This document shows, one piece after another, positions 6,983-15,131 of a stretch of DNA of 64,000 nucleotides (within the stretch, counting starts at the first letter, position 1; the number at the start of each line of letters is the position of its first letter). The position numbers and the translations under genes are program-made. The stretch covers positions 1 to 64,000 of the forward strand of contig NZ_JAJAQI010000015.1 in assembly GCF_020523605.1 (NCBI RefSeq), given 5' to 3'. The stretch comes from Roseicella aerolata. GTDB lineage: Bacteria; Pseudomonadota; Alphaproteobacteria; Acetobacterales; Acetobacteraceae. The notes beneath the pieces are model-generated. The model saw only the letters and a list, made by a program, of their open reading frames with translations, was not told the DNA's origin and did not search any database.

Positions 6983-9127
6983 TCAGTGGCTCCCCCCTTC
7001 GAGTTCGATCACGGCGTCGGCCGCGTAGCAGCCCTGGCCCTCGGGCAGCACCAGCATCGGGTTGACGTCGATGCTGGTGAGCCGCGGGCCGGCGGCCGCG
7101 GCGAAGGCCGAGAGCGCCGAGAGCGCCTTCGCCAGCGCCGCCACATCCGCTTTCGGCCGGCCGCGCGCGCCGTCCAGCAGGGGCGCGCCCTTCAGCGAAC
7201 GGATCATCCGCTCGGCCTCGGCAGCGTCGAAGGGGCAGCGGCGGAAGGAGACGTCCTTCAGCACCTCGATGAAGATGCCGCCCAGCCCCACCATTGCCAC
7301 CGGGCCGAAGACCGGGTCACGGAAGACGCCGAGCGCCATCTCCACCGCGCCCCCTTCTCCCCTTGTTGGGATCTGCTTGGCCACCAGCACGCCCTCGATC
7401 CGCGCCGAGGGCGCGTGGTGCTTCGCGCGTTCCAGCAGCGTGGCGAAGCCGTGCTTCACCGCATCGGCGTCGGTGATGTCGAGCAGCACGCCGCCGATCT
7501 CGCTCTTGTGCAGGATGTCGGGCGAGAGGATCTTGAGGACCACGGGGTAGCCGATCTTCTCGGCCGCCATCACGGCCGCCTCCGAGTCGCTGCAGGCATG
7601 CTCCGGCACCGCCGGCACCCCGGCCTCGGCCAGCAGCGCCTTGGCCACCGCCTCGGAGGGCGTCGCCTCCGGCAGCGTCACCTGCGGCAGCGGCACCTCC
7701 GGCGCCGGCTGCTCCGCGCGCGCGAAGGCCGCGCCGAAGCGGCCCATGGCCTCGATCGCGGTCACCGCGCGCGAGGGGTCCTCGAAGCAGATCCAGCCAT
7801 CCGCCTCGTATTCCCGCACCTTGTCGGGCGCCAGCATGGACATGACCCAGAGCCGGTCCGGATAGGCCGCCCGGACCTTCCTCATCTGCTCCTTCAGGCT
7901 CGGGCCGACGCTCCGGCTCGCCGCCGTCTGGGTCCAGAAGGAGAGGATGGAGGTATAGCCCCCGTCCCGCGCCACGCTTTCCGCGAATTCCCCGATCAGC
8001 GGCAGGTTGTTCGTCACCTGCGCGGTGCAGTCCACCGGGTTGCGCGGCGCGCAGAAGGGGACGAGCTGGCGCAGCCGCTCCTGCGCCGCCTCCGGCATCG
8101 GCGGCATCTCCACCCCCGCCTGTTCGGCGGCGTCCGAGATCAGCACACCCGCGCCGCCCGAGACGGTCAGCACACCGAGGGTGTTCCGCGCCGGGTAGAT
8201 CTTCTTGGTCGCGGCATAGGCGATGTCGAGCATCTCCTCCGTCGTCCGCGCCCGCACCACGCCGAACTCGTCCAGCACCGCCTGGGTCACCGTGTCGTCG
8301 CCGGCGATGGAGGCGGTGTGCGACTTCGCCGCGGCGCCGCCGAGCTGCGACCGCCCCACCTTCATCATCACGATCGGCTTGCGGTTCCGGCGCGCGAGGT
8401 CCAGCGCCGCGATGAACTGCCGGCTCTCCCGGATGCCCTCGGCATAGGCGCAGATCACGTCCACCTCGGGCGCCTGCGCCATCCAGCCGATGACGTCGCC
8501 GAGCGCGACCTCGGCCTCGTTGCCCGTGGTGATGACCACCGGCGCGCCGAGGCCGCGGTCGAGCGCGGCGGCGAAGACATGCGTGCCATAGGCGCCGGAC
8601 TGGGAGGCGATGCCGATCCGCCCGGGGATCGGGAAGCCCTTCTCGAAGCTCGCGGTGAAGGTGCCGTAGAAGCGGATGGCGTCGTTGAAGACGCCAAGGC
8701 AGTTCGGCCCCAGCATCCGGATGCCGTGCCGGCGCGCGACGGCAGTCAGCCGCTCCTGCGCCTCCGCCCCCGCCTCGTCCATCTCGGCGAAGCCGGCGGA
8801 GAAGACGATGACCGCGCGGCAGCCCTTCTGCCCCAGCGAGTCGAGGGTGGCGATGGCGTTGTCGGCCGGGACGGCGATGATGGCGACATCGGGCGCCGAG
8901 GGCAGCGCCTCGACCGAGGCGAAGGCGGGCAGGCCCTGCACCGTCGCCCGCTTCGGGTTGACCGGCCAGAGCTCGCCCTGGAAGCCGCGCTCCTTCATGT
9001 AGGCGATCGGCCTGCCACCGATCCGCGCCGGCTCGTCCGAGGCGCCGATGATGGCAACGGAGCGCGGCCGCACCAGCGCATCGAGCGACGCGAATCCGGC
9101 ATTGGCCGGCGCGGCTTCGGCAGTCAT
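6983..9127 (-). CDS. Acyl-CoA synthetase (ADP-forming) / acetate--CoA ligase family protein
   Basis: Single-chain nucleotide-dependent acyl-CoA ligase of 714 residues that joins an acid to CoA with ATP, giving ADP and phosphate, or the reverse. Domains in order: CoA-binding Rossmann domain with RSVAIIGASDEPARIGG (about residues 21-37), the succinyl-CoA-ligase-like domains with the KSHTASIAG segment (about 260-268) that carries the phosphorylated His of this family, and a C-terminal ATP-grasp domain starting near residue 500. The ATG at 9127 is preceded by GGGGGAGAAG; an earlier ATG would add 21 basic residues. As first gene of the cluster it probably activates the carboxylic acid degraded by the downstream enzymes. 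Confidence 0.9.
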   Translation of the reverse strand: MTAEAAPANAGFASLDALVRPRSVAIIGASDEPARIGGRPIAYMKERGFQGELWPVNPKRATVQGLPAFASVEALPSAPDVAIIAVPADNAIATLDSLGQKGCRAVIVFSAGFAEMDEAGAEAQERLTAVARRHGIRMLGPNCLGVFNDAIRFYGTFTASFEKGFPIPGRIGIASQSGAYGTHVFAAALDRGLGAPVVITTGNEAEVALGDVIGWMAQAPEVDVICAYAEGIRESRQFIAALDLARRNRKPIVMMKVGRSQLGGAAAKSHTASIAGDDTVTQAVLDEFGVVRARTTEEMLDIAYAATKKIYPARNTLGVLTVSGGAGVLISDAAEQAGVEMPPMPEAAQERLRQLVPFCAPRNPVDCTAQVTNNLPLIGEFAESVARDGGYTSILSFWTQTAASRSVGPSLKEQMRKVRAAYPDRLWVMSMLAPDKVREYEADGWICFEDPSRAVTAIEAMGRFGAAFARAEQPAPEVPLPQVTLPEATPSEAVAKALLAEAGVPAVPEHACSDSEAAVMAAEKIGYPVVLKILSPDILHKSEIGGVLLDITDADAVKHGFATLLERAKHHAPSARIEGVLVAKQIPTRGEGGAVEMALGVFRDPVFGPVAMVGLGGIFIEVLKDVSFRRCPFDAAEAERMIRSLKGAPLLDGARGRPKADVAALAKALSALSAFAAAAGPRLTSIDVNPMLVLPEGQGCYAADAVIELEGGSH

Positions 9128-9250
9128 GGACTTCTCCCCCAGGGCTTGTCGTCTCGCGCGCAGCCTGCGGGAGGCGCGGCGGGACAGCAAGGGGGGCCGG
9201 GGCGGCCTCAGCCCGCCGGGCTCAGCGGAAGCCGCGGCGGGGCGGGAGGG

Positions 9251-9499
9251 TCACTCCTCCTCCTCGTCCTCGTCGTCATCGATGTCCTCGAGGTCGTCCT
9301 CCTCGTCGAACTCCTCGTCCTCGTCGAACTCGTCCTCCTCCTCATCCTCGTCGAACTCGTCCTCCTCCAGCTCCTCCTCGTCCTCGTCATCCTCCCCCTC
9401 GCCGCCGAGGGCGAAGGCGGGGCGGGATGGCCAGGCAGGACAGGGGGGCGGGGCGACGGTCAGGCCGGCGACGACGGGCTGCAGCAGGGGGTCGGACAT
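9251..9499 (-). CDS. Small protein with a long Asp/Glu-rich C-terminal tail
   Basis: An 82-residue protein read from the ATG at 9499, which has GGAGGAG 5 nt upstream. The first 37 residues are ordinary (MSDPLLQPVVAGLTV...). From about residue 38 to the end the protein is almost only Asp and Glu with a few Phe and Leu, arranged in loose EDEFDEDEE repeats. The DNA is a purine-rich GAG/GAC array. Such tails can mimic nucleic acid, bind divalent metals or shield a basic partner, but no domain is recognised. It is a single gene between the acyl-CoA synthetase and lytic transglycosylase genes, all on the minus strand. The clear ribosome-binding site argues that it is a real gene; the function is unknown. 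Confidence 0.7.
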   Translation of the reverse strand: MSDPLLQPVVAGLTVAPPPCPAWPSRPAFALGGEGEDDEDEEELEEDEFDEDEEEDEFDEDEEFDEEDDLEDIDDDEDEEEE

Positions 9500-9674
9500 G
9501 CTTGCTCCTCCGATCCGATCAACGCGCGACCTGGCGCCCATGTCGCCGGGACGAGCCAATTTGCGCGCAGAACCAAGCGGCGCCGCGGGCCAATGGTCGA
9601 ATTGCGTGGCATGGTTCGCGCGCCGGCCGCAAGGGCCGGAGGCGGCACGCCGCCTCCGGGCCATCGGGCGTCGG

Positions 9675-11132
9675 TCAGCCCTGCGCGTCGGGCGAGAGGA
9701 CGATGCAGGCGCCCTTGCGCCGCAACCGGTCGCAGGCGGACTGGGCCGTCGGCTGGGACAGGCCGGTCACCCGCGCCCGGTAGAGCGTGGCGCGGCCGGA
9801 GGCCACGGGCTGCACGGCCGTGCGCCCGCCCGCGAGGTCCTGCGCCGCCGCGGCGGCATCGCGCGCCTGGGCCTGGCTGGCGAAGGCGCCGACCTGCACG
9901 GCCCAGCCGCCGGCCGTGGCCACCACCGGCGTGGGCGCCGGCGCCGGACCGCGGGAGAGGGCGGGGCGCAGCGCCGGCGGCAGGGTGCCGGCCTGCGCCG
10001 TGCCGACGAAGCCGAGGCTGCGGATCGTCGGGACGGGCTGCGCGACCTGGACCGCCCGGCTGGGCGGCGGGGGCGGCGCGGCGAGGGCGAGCGCGCTGCG
10101 CGACGGGGCGGCCTGGCCGCGCGCCGCCGGGGCGGAGGAGGTCGGCCGCGGCGGCGGCAGCGCCATGGCCTCGGGCTGGCTGCGCGGGCGCGGCGCCGGC
10201 TCGGCGGCCGGCGGGTCCGGGATCGGGTCCATCCGCACCACCTCGCCGCCGAAGGCCGGCGTGGTGCTGCCATCCGGGATCGGGTCCATCCGCACCACCG
10301 GCCCGCCGGAGAGCGAGGCGATCTGCACCGGCGTGGTGCTGCCATCCGGGATCGGGTCCATCCGCACCACCGGGCCGGCCAGGACCGTCGGGCTGATGCC
10401 CGGCTGCTGCGCGTCCCGCTGCTCCTTGAGGGCGAGCATGGTGGCGCTGTCCACCCGCCGCGGCCCGGCCGGGATGTTCAGCGGTATCTCCGCCGCGGCG
10501 TAGATCTCCGGCGCCACGCGGCGGCCCGGGTGGGTGCCGACGATCCGCGGCCCGATGCGGGCGACGTAGTTGCGCGTCTCGGCCGGCAGGCCCCGGCTGT
10601 TCCAGAGATAGTCCTCCAGCCGCCGCGGCCCGGCATTGTAGGCGGCGAGGAAGGCGGGCGAGCCGTAGAGCTCGTACATCTCCCGGATATAGGCCGTGCC
10701 GGCCATGATGCTGTCATAGGGGTGGTAGGGGTCGGCCCCCAGCCCGTAGCGCGCCCGCAGTTCCCGGTAGGTGCCGGGCATGACCTGCATCAGGCCCATG
10801 GCGCCGACCGGGCTGGTGGCGCCGACGCGGCCGCCGGATTCCTGGCGCATCACCTCGCGGATCCAGCGCTCCGGCACGTCGAAGCGGCGCGAGGCCTCGC
10901 GGATATAGGGCCCCCAGGGATCGCCCGCCGGACCGGGCGGGTCGTAGCTGCTGGGCCGGTTGTAATTGCCGTGGACCGCCACACCTTGCTTGGTGGCGAT
11001 GGGCTGGCCTGACTGCCCGCAGGCGGCCAGCACTGCAAGGACCGACAGCGCAACGACCGGTCGCAGCAGGCGGGAGGCTGCGCTCCCCCTGGTGCCGCCT
11101 GCCTCGAGCGTCGTCCATTTCCCCTGGGGCAT
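9675..11132 (-). CDS. Lytic transglycosylase lipoprotein with SLT and SPOR domains
   Basis: A 485-residue cell-wall enzyme. A lipoprotein signal (PVVALSVLAVLAAC, lipobox LAAC, Cys at about residue 38) anchors it. The SLT domain (about 60-170) has the catalytic Glu in MRQESGGRVGATSP, then GAMGLMQVMPGTYRELRARYG and AFLAAYNAGP. A Pro/Ala-rich linker contains three copies of VVRMDPIPD, and a C-terminal SPOR domain (about 408-485: WAVQVGAFASQAQARDAA) would bind denuded glycan at the septum, as in RlpA-like enzymes. I took the ATG at 11132 (GGAG 9 nt upstream); a start 39 codons earlier is possible. It is transcribed away from the lipoprotein gene at 11432. Confidence 0.88.
   Translation of the reverse strand: MPQGKWTTLEAGGTRGSAASRLLRPVVALSVLAVLAACGQSGQPIATKQGVAVHGNYNRPSSYDPPGPAGDPWGPYIREASRRFDVPERWIREVMRQESGGRVGATSPVGAMGLMQVMPGTYRELRARYGLGADPYHPYDSIMAGTAYIREMYELYGSPAFLAAYNAGPRRLEDYLWNSRGLPAETRNYVARIGPRIVGTHPGRRVAPEIYAAAEIPLNIPAGPRRVDSATMLALKEQRDAQQPGISPTVLAGPVVRMDPIPDGSTTPVQIASLSGGPVVRMDPIPDGSTTPAFGGEVVRMDPIPDPPAAEPAPRPRSQPEAMALPPPRPTSSAPAARGQAAPSRSALALAAPPPPPSRAVQVAQPVPTIRSLGFVGTAQAGTLPPALRPALSRGPAPAPTPVVATAGGWAVQVGAFASQAQARDAAAAAQDLAGGRTAVQPVASGRATLYRARVTGLSQPTAQSACDRLRRKGACIVLSPDAQG
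10216..10373 (-). repeat. In-frame tandem repeats in the SLT-SPOR linker
   Basis: Two identical 46-bp segments (10256-10301 and 10328-10373) lie 72 bp (24 codons) apart, and a shorter third copy covers 10216-10242. They encode VVRMDPIPDGSTTP-type units in the linker of the lytic transglycosylase. Confidence 0.85.
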
Positions 11133-11259
11133 CCCCTTTGGCTCCGTCGGGTGTTGGACCACCGGGTTCCCGAAGCCTGCCCCCCCAGGACCCGCACCGT
11201 CCCCACGATGCGTGCCCCCAGGCTGCCCCGAAGACCAGGCGGACGTCATGCGTCCGTAA

Positions 11260-11404
11260 GGCTGCTACGCCTACACGCAGGAACCCTCGCTCTGCAAGAC
11301 CGACTTGACTTCGCAATACTTTGCATATGGCAAAACTTGCGTGTGACTGAAGGGCGACAGGCCGTGGCGACAATAGCATCCTGAATATGATATACGTTCC
11401 TACC
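11260..11404 (+). promoter_or_regulatory. AT-rich divergent promoter region
   Basis: This stretch between the lytic transglycosylase and the glycine-zipper lipoprotein genes is clearly richer in A and T than its surroundings. On the plus strand TATGAT (11386-11391) resembles a -10 box and would place the RNA start near 11398. TTGACT (11305-11310) resembles a -35 box, but it is not at a proper distance from that -10. Assignment by eye only. Confidence 0.35.
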
Positions 11405-11431
11405 ATGGCTTCCTGGAACGGACCCAAGACG

Positions 11432-11968
11432 ATGACCCTGCCCCTGGCGCGCCTGGCTGGTGCCGCCGCGCTCGCCGCCCTCCTCGCCGGTGGCCTCTCG
11501 GCCTGCGCCCCGGCCAACAGCAACACCACCTACAGCTCGGCCGGCATCGGGGCGGCGGCGGAGGTGCGCTACGGCACCATCGTCGGCATGCGGCCGGTGC
11601 AGATCGCCGGCAGCCAGAGCGGGGTGGGCACCGTGGGCGGCGGCCTGGCCGGCGGCGTGATCGGCAGCACCATCGGCGGCGACTGGCGGGCGCGCACCCT
11701 GGCCGGGGTCGGCGGCGCCCTGCTCGGCGCCGGCGCGGGCACGCTGTTCGAGCGCGGGACCACCCAGGGCCAGGCCGTGGAGTTCACCATCCGCCCGGAT
11801 GGCGGCGGGCCGGACTTCAACGTGGTGCAGACCAATGAGCTGCAATTGCAGCCGGGCGAGCATGTCGCCGTCTCCTTCGGCGACCGGGTGCGCCTGGCCC
11901 GCGCCCTGCCGCCGCCCCCGGCCGCCGCGGCGCCGACCGCCACGCCGATCTCCAACCGCAAGCGCTGA
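11432..11968 (+). CDS. Glycine-zipper outer-membrane lipoprotein (SlyB/Pcp-like)
   Basis: A 178-residue envelope lipoprotein. The start MTLPLARLAGAAALAALLAGGLSAC gives a normal lipoprotein signal with lipobox LSAC. The segment GGGLAGGVIGSTIGGDW followed by GVGGALLGAGAG is a glycine zipper, as in SlyB/Pcp/17-kDa antigen proteins that span or rest in the outer membrane. The C-terminal part (about 115-160) is a small beta domain (EFTIRPDGGGPDFNVVQ, GEHVAVSFGDRVRLAR). In-frame starts lie 15 and 9 codons upstream, but the signal peptide and the likely RNA start near 11398 favour 11432. The role is probably envelope integrity. Confidence 0.82.
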   Translation: MTLPLARLAGAAALAALLAGGLSACAPANSNTTYSSAGIGAAAEVRYGTIVGMRPVQIAGSQSGVGTVGGGLAGGVIGSTIGGDWRARTLAGVGGALLGAGAGTLFERGTTQGQAVEFTIRPDGGGPDFNVVQTNELQLQPGEHVAVSFGDRVRLARALPPPPAAAAPTATPISNRKR

Positions 11969-12185
11969 CGCGCCGCGCCGGCCGGCGGCCCCGCCCCGCC
12001 GGCCATGGCCGCGGCGCCGGCATGGCCGCCGGGCCGATCCAAATCCGCAGGCGCAACCAGCCGGCCACCCCGCGCGGCGGCGCCGGAGGGGGCGGCTGGC
12101 GGAAAAATCATCCTCAAGCCTTTGCAAGGCGGAATGCCGCCTCGCAACGCTGGCAGCCGGGGGTGGACCGGTCTATAGCCGGGCC

Positions 12186-13037
12186 ATGCTGGATGCGACC
12201 CTGCCCCGGAAGGCGTCCCCGCCGGTCCAACTGCGCGACGCCGCCCGGCCGCGGCGCCGCGCCGTGGCGATGGAGGACTTGGCCACCGGCCTCCGGCGCT
12301 GGCGGCTGCCCGCCGCCCTCGCCCGGCTCGACATCCGCAACCGCTACCGCGGCTCGGTGCTCGGCCCCTTCTGGCTGACGCTCTCGACCGCCGTGATGGT
12401 GGTCGGGCTCGGCTTCCTCTACTCCTCCCTCTTCAAGCTGACGCTGGCGGACTACCTGCCCTTCATCGCGGTCAGCCTGATCGTCTGGACCCTCATCTCC
12501 CAGACCGTGACGGATGCCTGCACCAGCCTGACCAGCGCCGAGGGGATCATCCGCCAGCTTCCCCTGCCCTTCACGGTGCATGCGCTGCGCTGTGTCTTCC
12601 GCAACGCGCTGATCACCGCGCACAGCCTGCCGCTGGTCTTCCTGGTCTTCCTCGCGACCGGCACCCTGCCGGGGCCGGAGGTGGTGCTGCTGATCCCGGG
12701 CCTCGCGCTGATCGCGGTGAACGCCTTCTTCGTCGCGCTCTTCCTCGGCATGCTCTGCGCCCGCTTCCGCGACATCGCGCCGATCGTCAGCAGCGTCATG
12801 CAGCTTGCCTTCTTCATGTCGCCGGTGATCTGGAAGCCGGAGCTGCTGGGGGAGCGGGCGGTCTGGCTGCCGCTTAACCCCTTCTACGCGCTGATGGAGA
12901 CGGTGCGCGGGCCGCTGGTGGAAGGTGGCGTGCCGGGCATCGTCTGGCTCGCGGCCGTGCTCTACACGCTGCTCATCGGCACGGCGGCGCTCGCCTTCTT
13001 CGTCCGCTTCCGCGGGCGCATCGCCTTCTGGGTCTAG
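12186..13037 (+). CDS. ABC-2 type transporter permease (polysaccharide export, Wzm/KpsM-like)
   Basis: A 283-residue inner-membrane permease. A basic N-terminus (about 45 residues) with LDIRNRYRGSVLGPFWLTLS, the typical amphipathic entry helix of Wzm/TagG/KpsM proteins, is followed by about six membrane segments. The loop MSPVIWKPELLG and the segment NPFYALMETVRGPL are also family hallmarks. The ATP-binding subunit is encoded 98 bp downstream on the same strand. Together they would export a lipid-linked or capsular glycan, or teichoic-acid-like polymer. No glycosyltransferase genes adjoin the pair, so the polymer is unknown. Confidence 0.9.
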   Translation: MLDATLPRKASPPVQLRDAARPRRRAVAMEDLATGLRRWRLPAALARLDIRNRYRGSVLGPFWLTLSTAVMVVGLGFLYSSLFKLTLADYLPFIAVSLIVWTLISQTVTDACTSLTSAEGIIRQLPLPFTVHALRCVFRNALITAHSLPLVFLVFLATGTLPGPEVVLLIPGLALIAVNAFFVALFLGMLCARFRDIAPIVSSVMQLAFFMSPVIWKPELLGERAVWLPLNPFYALMETVRGPLVEGGVPGIVWLAAVLYTLLIGTAALAFFVRFRGRIAFWV

Positions 13038-13135
13038 CCGTCCGATGGCCGGAGCGCCGCCGGGTCCCCCGCATGGCCGGGGGGCTTCCCGCGGCGCGGC
13101 GGCCCGAATCGAGCGGCGCACAATGCAGGTTCGCC

Positions 13136-13867
13136 ATGCCCCATATCCTGGCCGAGGCCCTGACGATCGAGTTCCCGCTCTACCACATGGGGGCGCGGTC
13201 GCTGAAGAAGCGCATCCTGGCGAAGTCGCCGATCCGGCTGCGGCAGGATGATTCCAACCGCGTCGTCGTCTCGGCGCTGCGCGACCTCAGCTTCCGGATC
13301 GATCGGGGGGAGCGCGTGGCCCTGGTCGGCCGCAACGGCGCGGGCAAGACCACGCTGCTGCGGACGCTGGCGGGCGTCTATGAACCGGTCAAGGGGCGGC
13401 TGGAGATTGAGGGCCAGATCGGCTCGCTGATCGACCCCTCCGCCGGAATGGACATGGAATCGACGGGGCGGGAGAACATCGTCCTGCGCGGTCTGTTCCG
13501 CGGCCTCTCGGAGGCGGAGAGCGAGGCGATGGCCGATTCGGTCGGCGTCTTCTCCGGCCTCGGCGAGTTCCTCGACGTGCCGGTGCGCACCTATTCGGCC
13601 GGCATGCAGGTACGGCTCTCCTTCGCCATGGCGACGATGATGGAGCCGGAGGTGCTGCTCATGGATGAGTGGTTCCTGGCCGGCGATGCCGATTTCATGG
13701 CGAAGGCGCGGGAGAGGCTGGCCCGGCTGGTGACCGGGGCCGACATCCTGGTGCTGGCGACGCATGACATGGCGGTGGTGCGGGAATGGTGCACCCGTGC
13801 CATCCGGCTGGAGTCCGGGCGGATCGTCGCCGACGGGCCGGTGGAGGAGGTGCTGGAGGCGGCCTGA
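13136..13867 (+). CDS. ABC transporter ATP-binding protein (polysaccharide export, Wzt/KpsT-like)
   Basis: ATPase subunit (243 residues) for the permease encoded at 12186-13037. Visible motifs are Walker A GRNGAGKTT (about residues 61-69), the signature YSAGMQVRLSFA, Walker B VLLMDEW and the switch His in LATHDM. The N-terminus (FPLYHMGARSLKKR) is typical of Wzt/TagH/KpsT ATPases. It lacks the C-terminal carbohydrate-recognition domain of long Wzt proteins, so it resembles the KpsT class. I chose MPHILAEA because the family begins there; the reading upstream is arginine-rich shadow. Confidence 0.9.
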   Translation: MPHILAEALTIEFPLYHMGARSLKKRILAKSPIRLRQDDSNRVVVSALRDLSFRIDRGERVALVGRNGAGKTTLLRTLAGVYEPVKGRLEIEGQIGSLIDPSAGMDMESTGRENIVLRGLFRGLSEAESEAMADSVGVFSGLGEFLDVPVRTYSAGMQVRLSFAMATMMEPEVLLMDEWFLAGDADFMAKARERLARLVTGADILVLATHDMAVVREWCTRAIRLESGRIVADGPVEEVLEAA

Positions 13868-13884
13868 TAAAGCCAACCGCCCCA

Positions 13885-13976
13885 GGGATCCGCGAGACGA
13901 CCGAAGGCGTGCATCCGTCCTGCGGACCATGATCTGCAGCGGATCGGCGTGCCGGCATGAACGCAATCCGCCTTGG
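13885..13976 (-). repeat. Diverged copy of the composite 47-nt/43-nt repeat
   Basis: The left part (13885-13920) is a shortened relative of the 47-nt element (shared core ACGACCGAAGGCGT, ends GGATCC/ATCCGTCC). After 13 nt comes a 43-nt element (13934-13976) matching, base for base in length, the inverted element at 38531-38573. Order, spacing and relative orientation equal those of the full composite at 38531-38633. It lies between convergent genes. Confidence 0.55.
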
Positions 13977-14064
13977 CCGCATCCGGGGGCGGGCGCCACG
14001 GCTATCGGGCCGGCACGGCCCGTCGCCCGCCCCTGCCGCATGGGCGGCGACCAGGGCCCCTGGC

Positions 14065-14940
14065 CTAATGCAGGGCTCCCGCGAGTGCCCGGCCGATCGC
14101 CGCATGGGTGGCGTTGCGCCGTTCCATGCTCGCCTCCGTCCCGGTGAGGTAGGACGCGAAGAGGACCGGCGGGCGGCCCGGCGGCCAGAACAGCCCGACA
14201 TCATTGGCCGTGCCGTGCTCGCCCGAGCCGGTCCTGTCGCCGAAGCGCCAGTCGGCGGGCAGACCGGCCTTGATCCGCGTCCCGCCGGTGCGGCTGCCGA
14301 GCAGCCAGCCGAGGAGTTGGGCACGCGAGGCGGCCGAGAGCGCCTCGCCCAGCACCAGGGCACGCAGGTCCGCCAGCATCGCCTCCGGCGTCGTGGTGTC
14401 GCGCGGGTCGCCCGGCAGCGCCTCGTTCAGCGCGGTCTCGATGCGGTCGAGGCGCGTCACGCGGTCGCCGAGGCCGCGCGCGAAATCGGTGAGGCCCGCG
14501 GGACCGCCGATCACCGAGAGCAGCAGGTTGCCCGCGGTGTTGTCACTGAGCGTCATGGCCGCCTCGCAGAGTTCGGCGAGCGTCATCCCCTCCCCGCCCG
14601 CGCGCGGCCCGGTCACGGGGGAATAGGTGACCAGATCCTCCCGCCCGAAGCGGAGGCGACGGTCCAGCCTCTCCTGCCCCGCATCGACGCGGGCCAGCAC
14701 GGCGCCGGCGGCGAGCAGCTTGAAGGTGCTGCACATCGGGAAGCGCTCGGCGGCGCGGTGGCCGAAGCGGGCGCCCGAGCCCGTGTCGAGCACGGCAAGG
14801 CCGAGCCGGCCGCCGCTTTCGGCCTCGATCCGCGCGACCTCGGGCGCGAGGCCGGCAGGGAGGATGCCGGTCGCGCGGGCCGGTGGTGCGGCCAGGACCG
14901 CCGCCATCGCCCCGCCTGCCCATTGCCGCCTGGAAATCAT
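14065..14940 (-). CDS. Class A beta-lactamase
   Basis: A 291-residue serine beta-lactamase, secreted by a signal peptide (MISRRQWAGGAMAAVLAAPPARA). The catalytic motifs fall close to standard numbering: STFK (about 71-74), SDN (about 131-133), the Glu-containing ETALNEA (about residue 168) and RTGSG (about 236). The last replaces the common KTG by RTG, as in carbenicillinase-type (CARB/PSE) enzymes. It is flanked by an exporter pair and by purD, with no mobile element, so it looks like a resident gene. The ATG at 14940 is preceded by GAGGACGAG. The spectrum cannot be predicted from sequence alone. Confidence 0.93.
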   Translation of the reverse strand: MISRRQWAGGAMAAVLAAPPARATGILPAGLAPEVARIEAESGGRLGLAVLDTGSGARFGHRAAERFPMCSTFKLLAAGAVLARVDAGQERLDRRLRFGREDLVTYSPVTGPRAGGEGMTLAELCEAAMTLSDNTAGNLLLSVIGGPAGLTDFARGLGDRVTRLDRIETALNEALPGDPRDTTTPEAMLADLRALVLGEALSAASRAQLLGWLLGSRTGGTRIKAGLPADWRFGDRTGSGEHGTANDVGLFWPPGRPPVLFASYLTGTEASMERRNATHAAIGRALAGALH

Positions 14941-15131
14941 GCCGACTCGTCCTCTCCTCGTCGCGCCGGACCCTGGCGGGCGGCCGTGCGAGCGCCCAAT
15001 CAGGATCGCTTGCGCGGTGGCCTCATACCGACCGGGCGCTCGGCCGCCTGCGGCGGCTGCGGGACAGGACCCATGCCGGCGGGCACCGCAACGGCCGGCG
15101 GATCGGCGTTCATGCCCCGCCGGGGTCCGCG

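Noticed and set aside
6971-10396. Open frame of 1141 codons on the plus strand
   Set aside because: It runs antisense to the acyl-CoA synthetase, acidic-protein and transglycosylase genes. Its translation is Arg/His/Gly-rich without domains, a by-product of very high GC.
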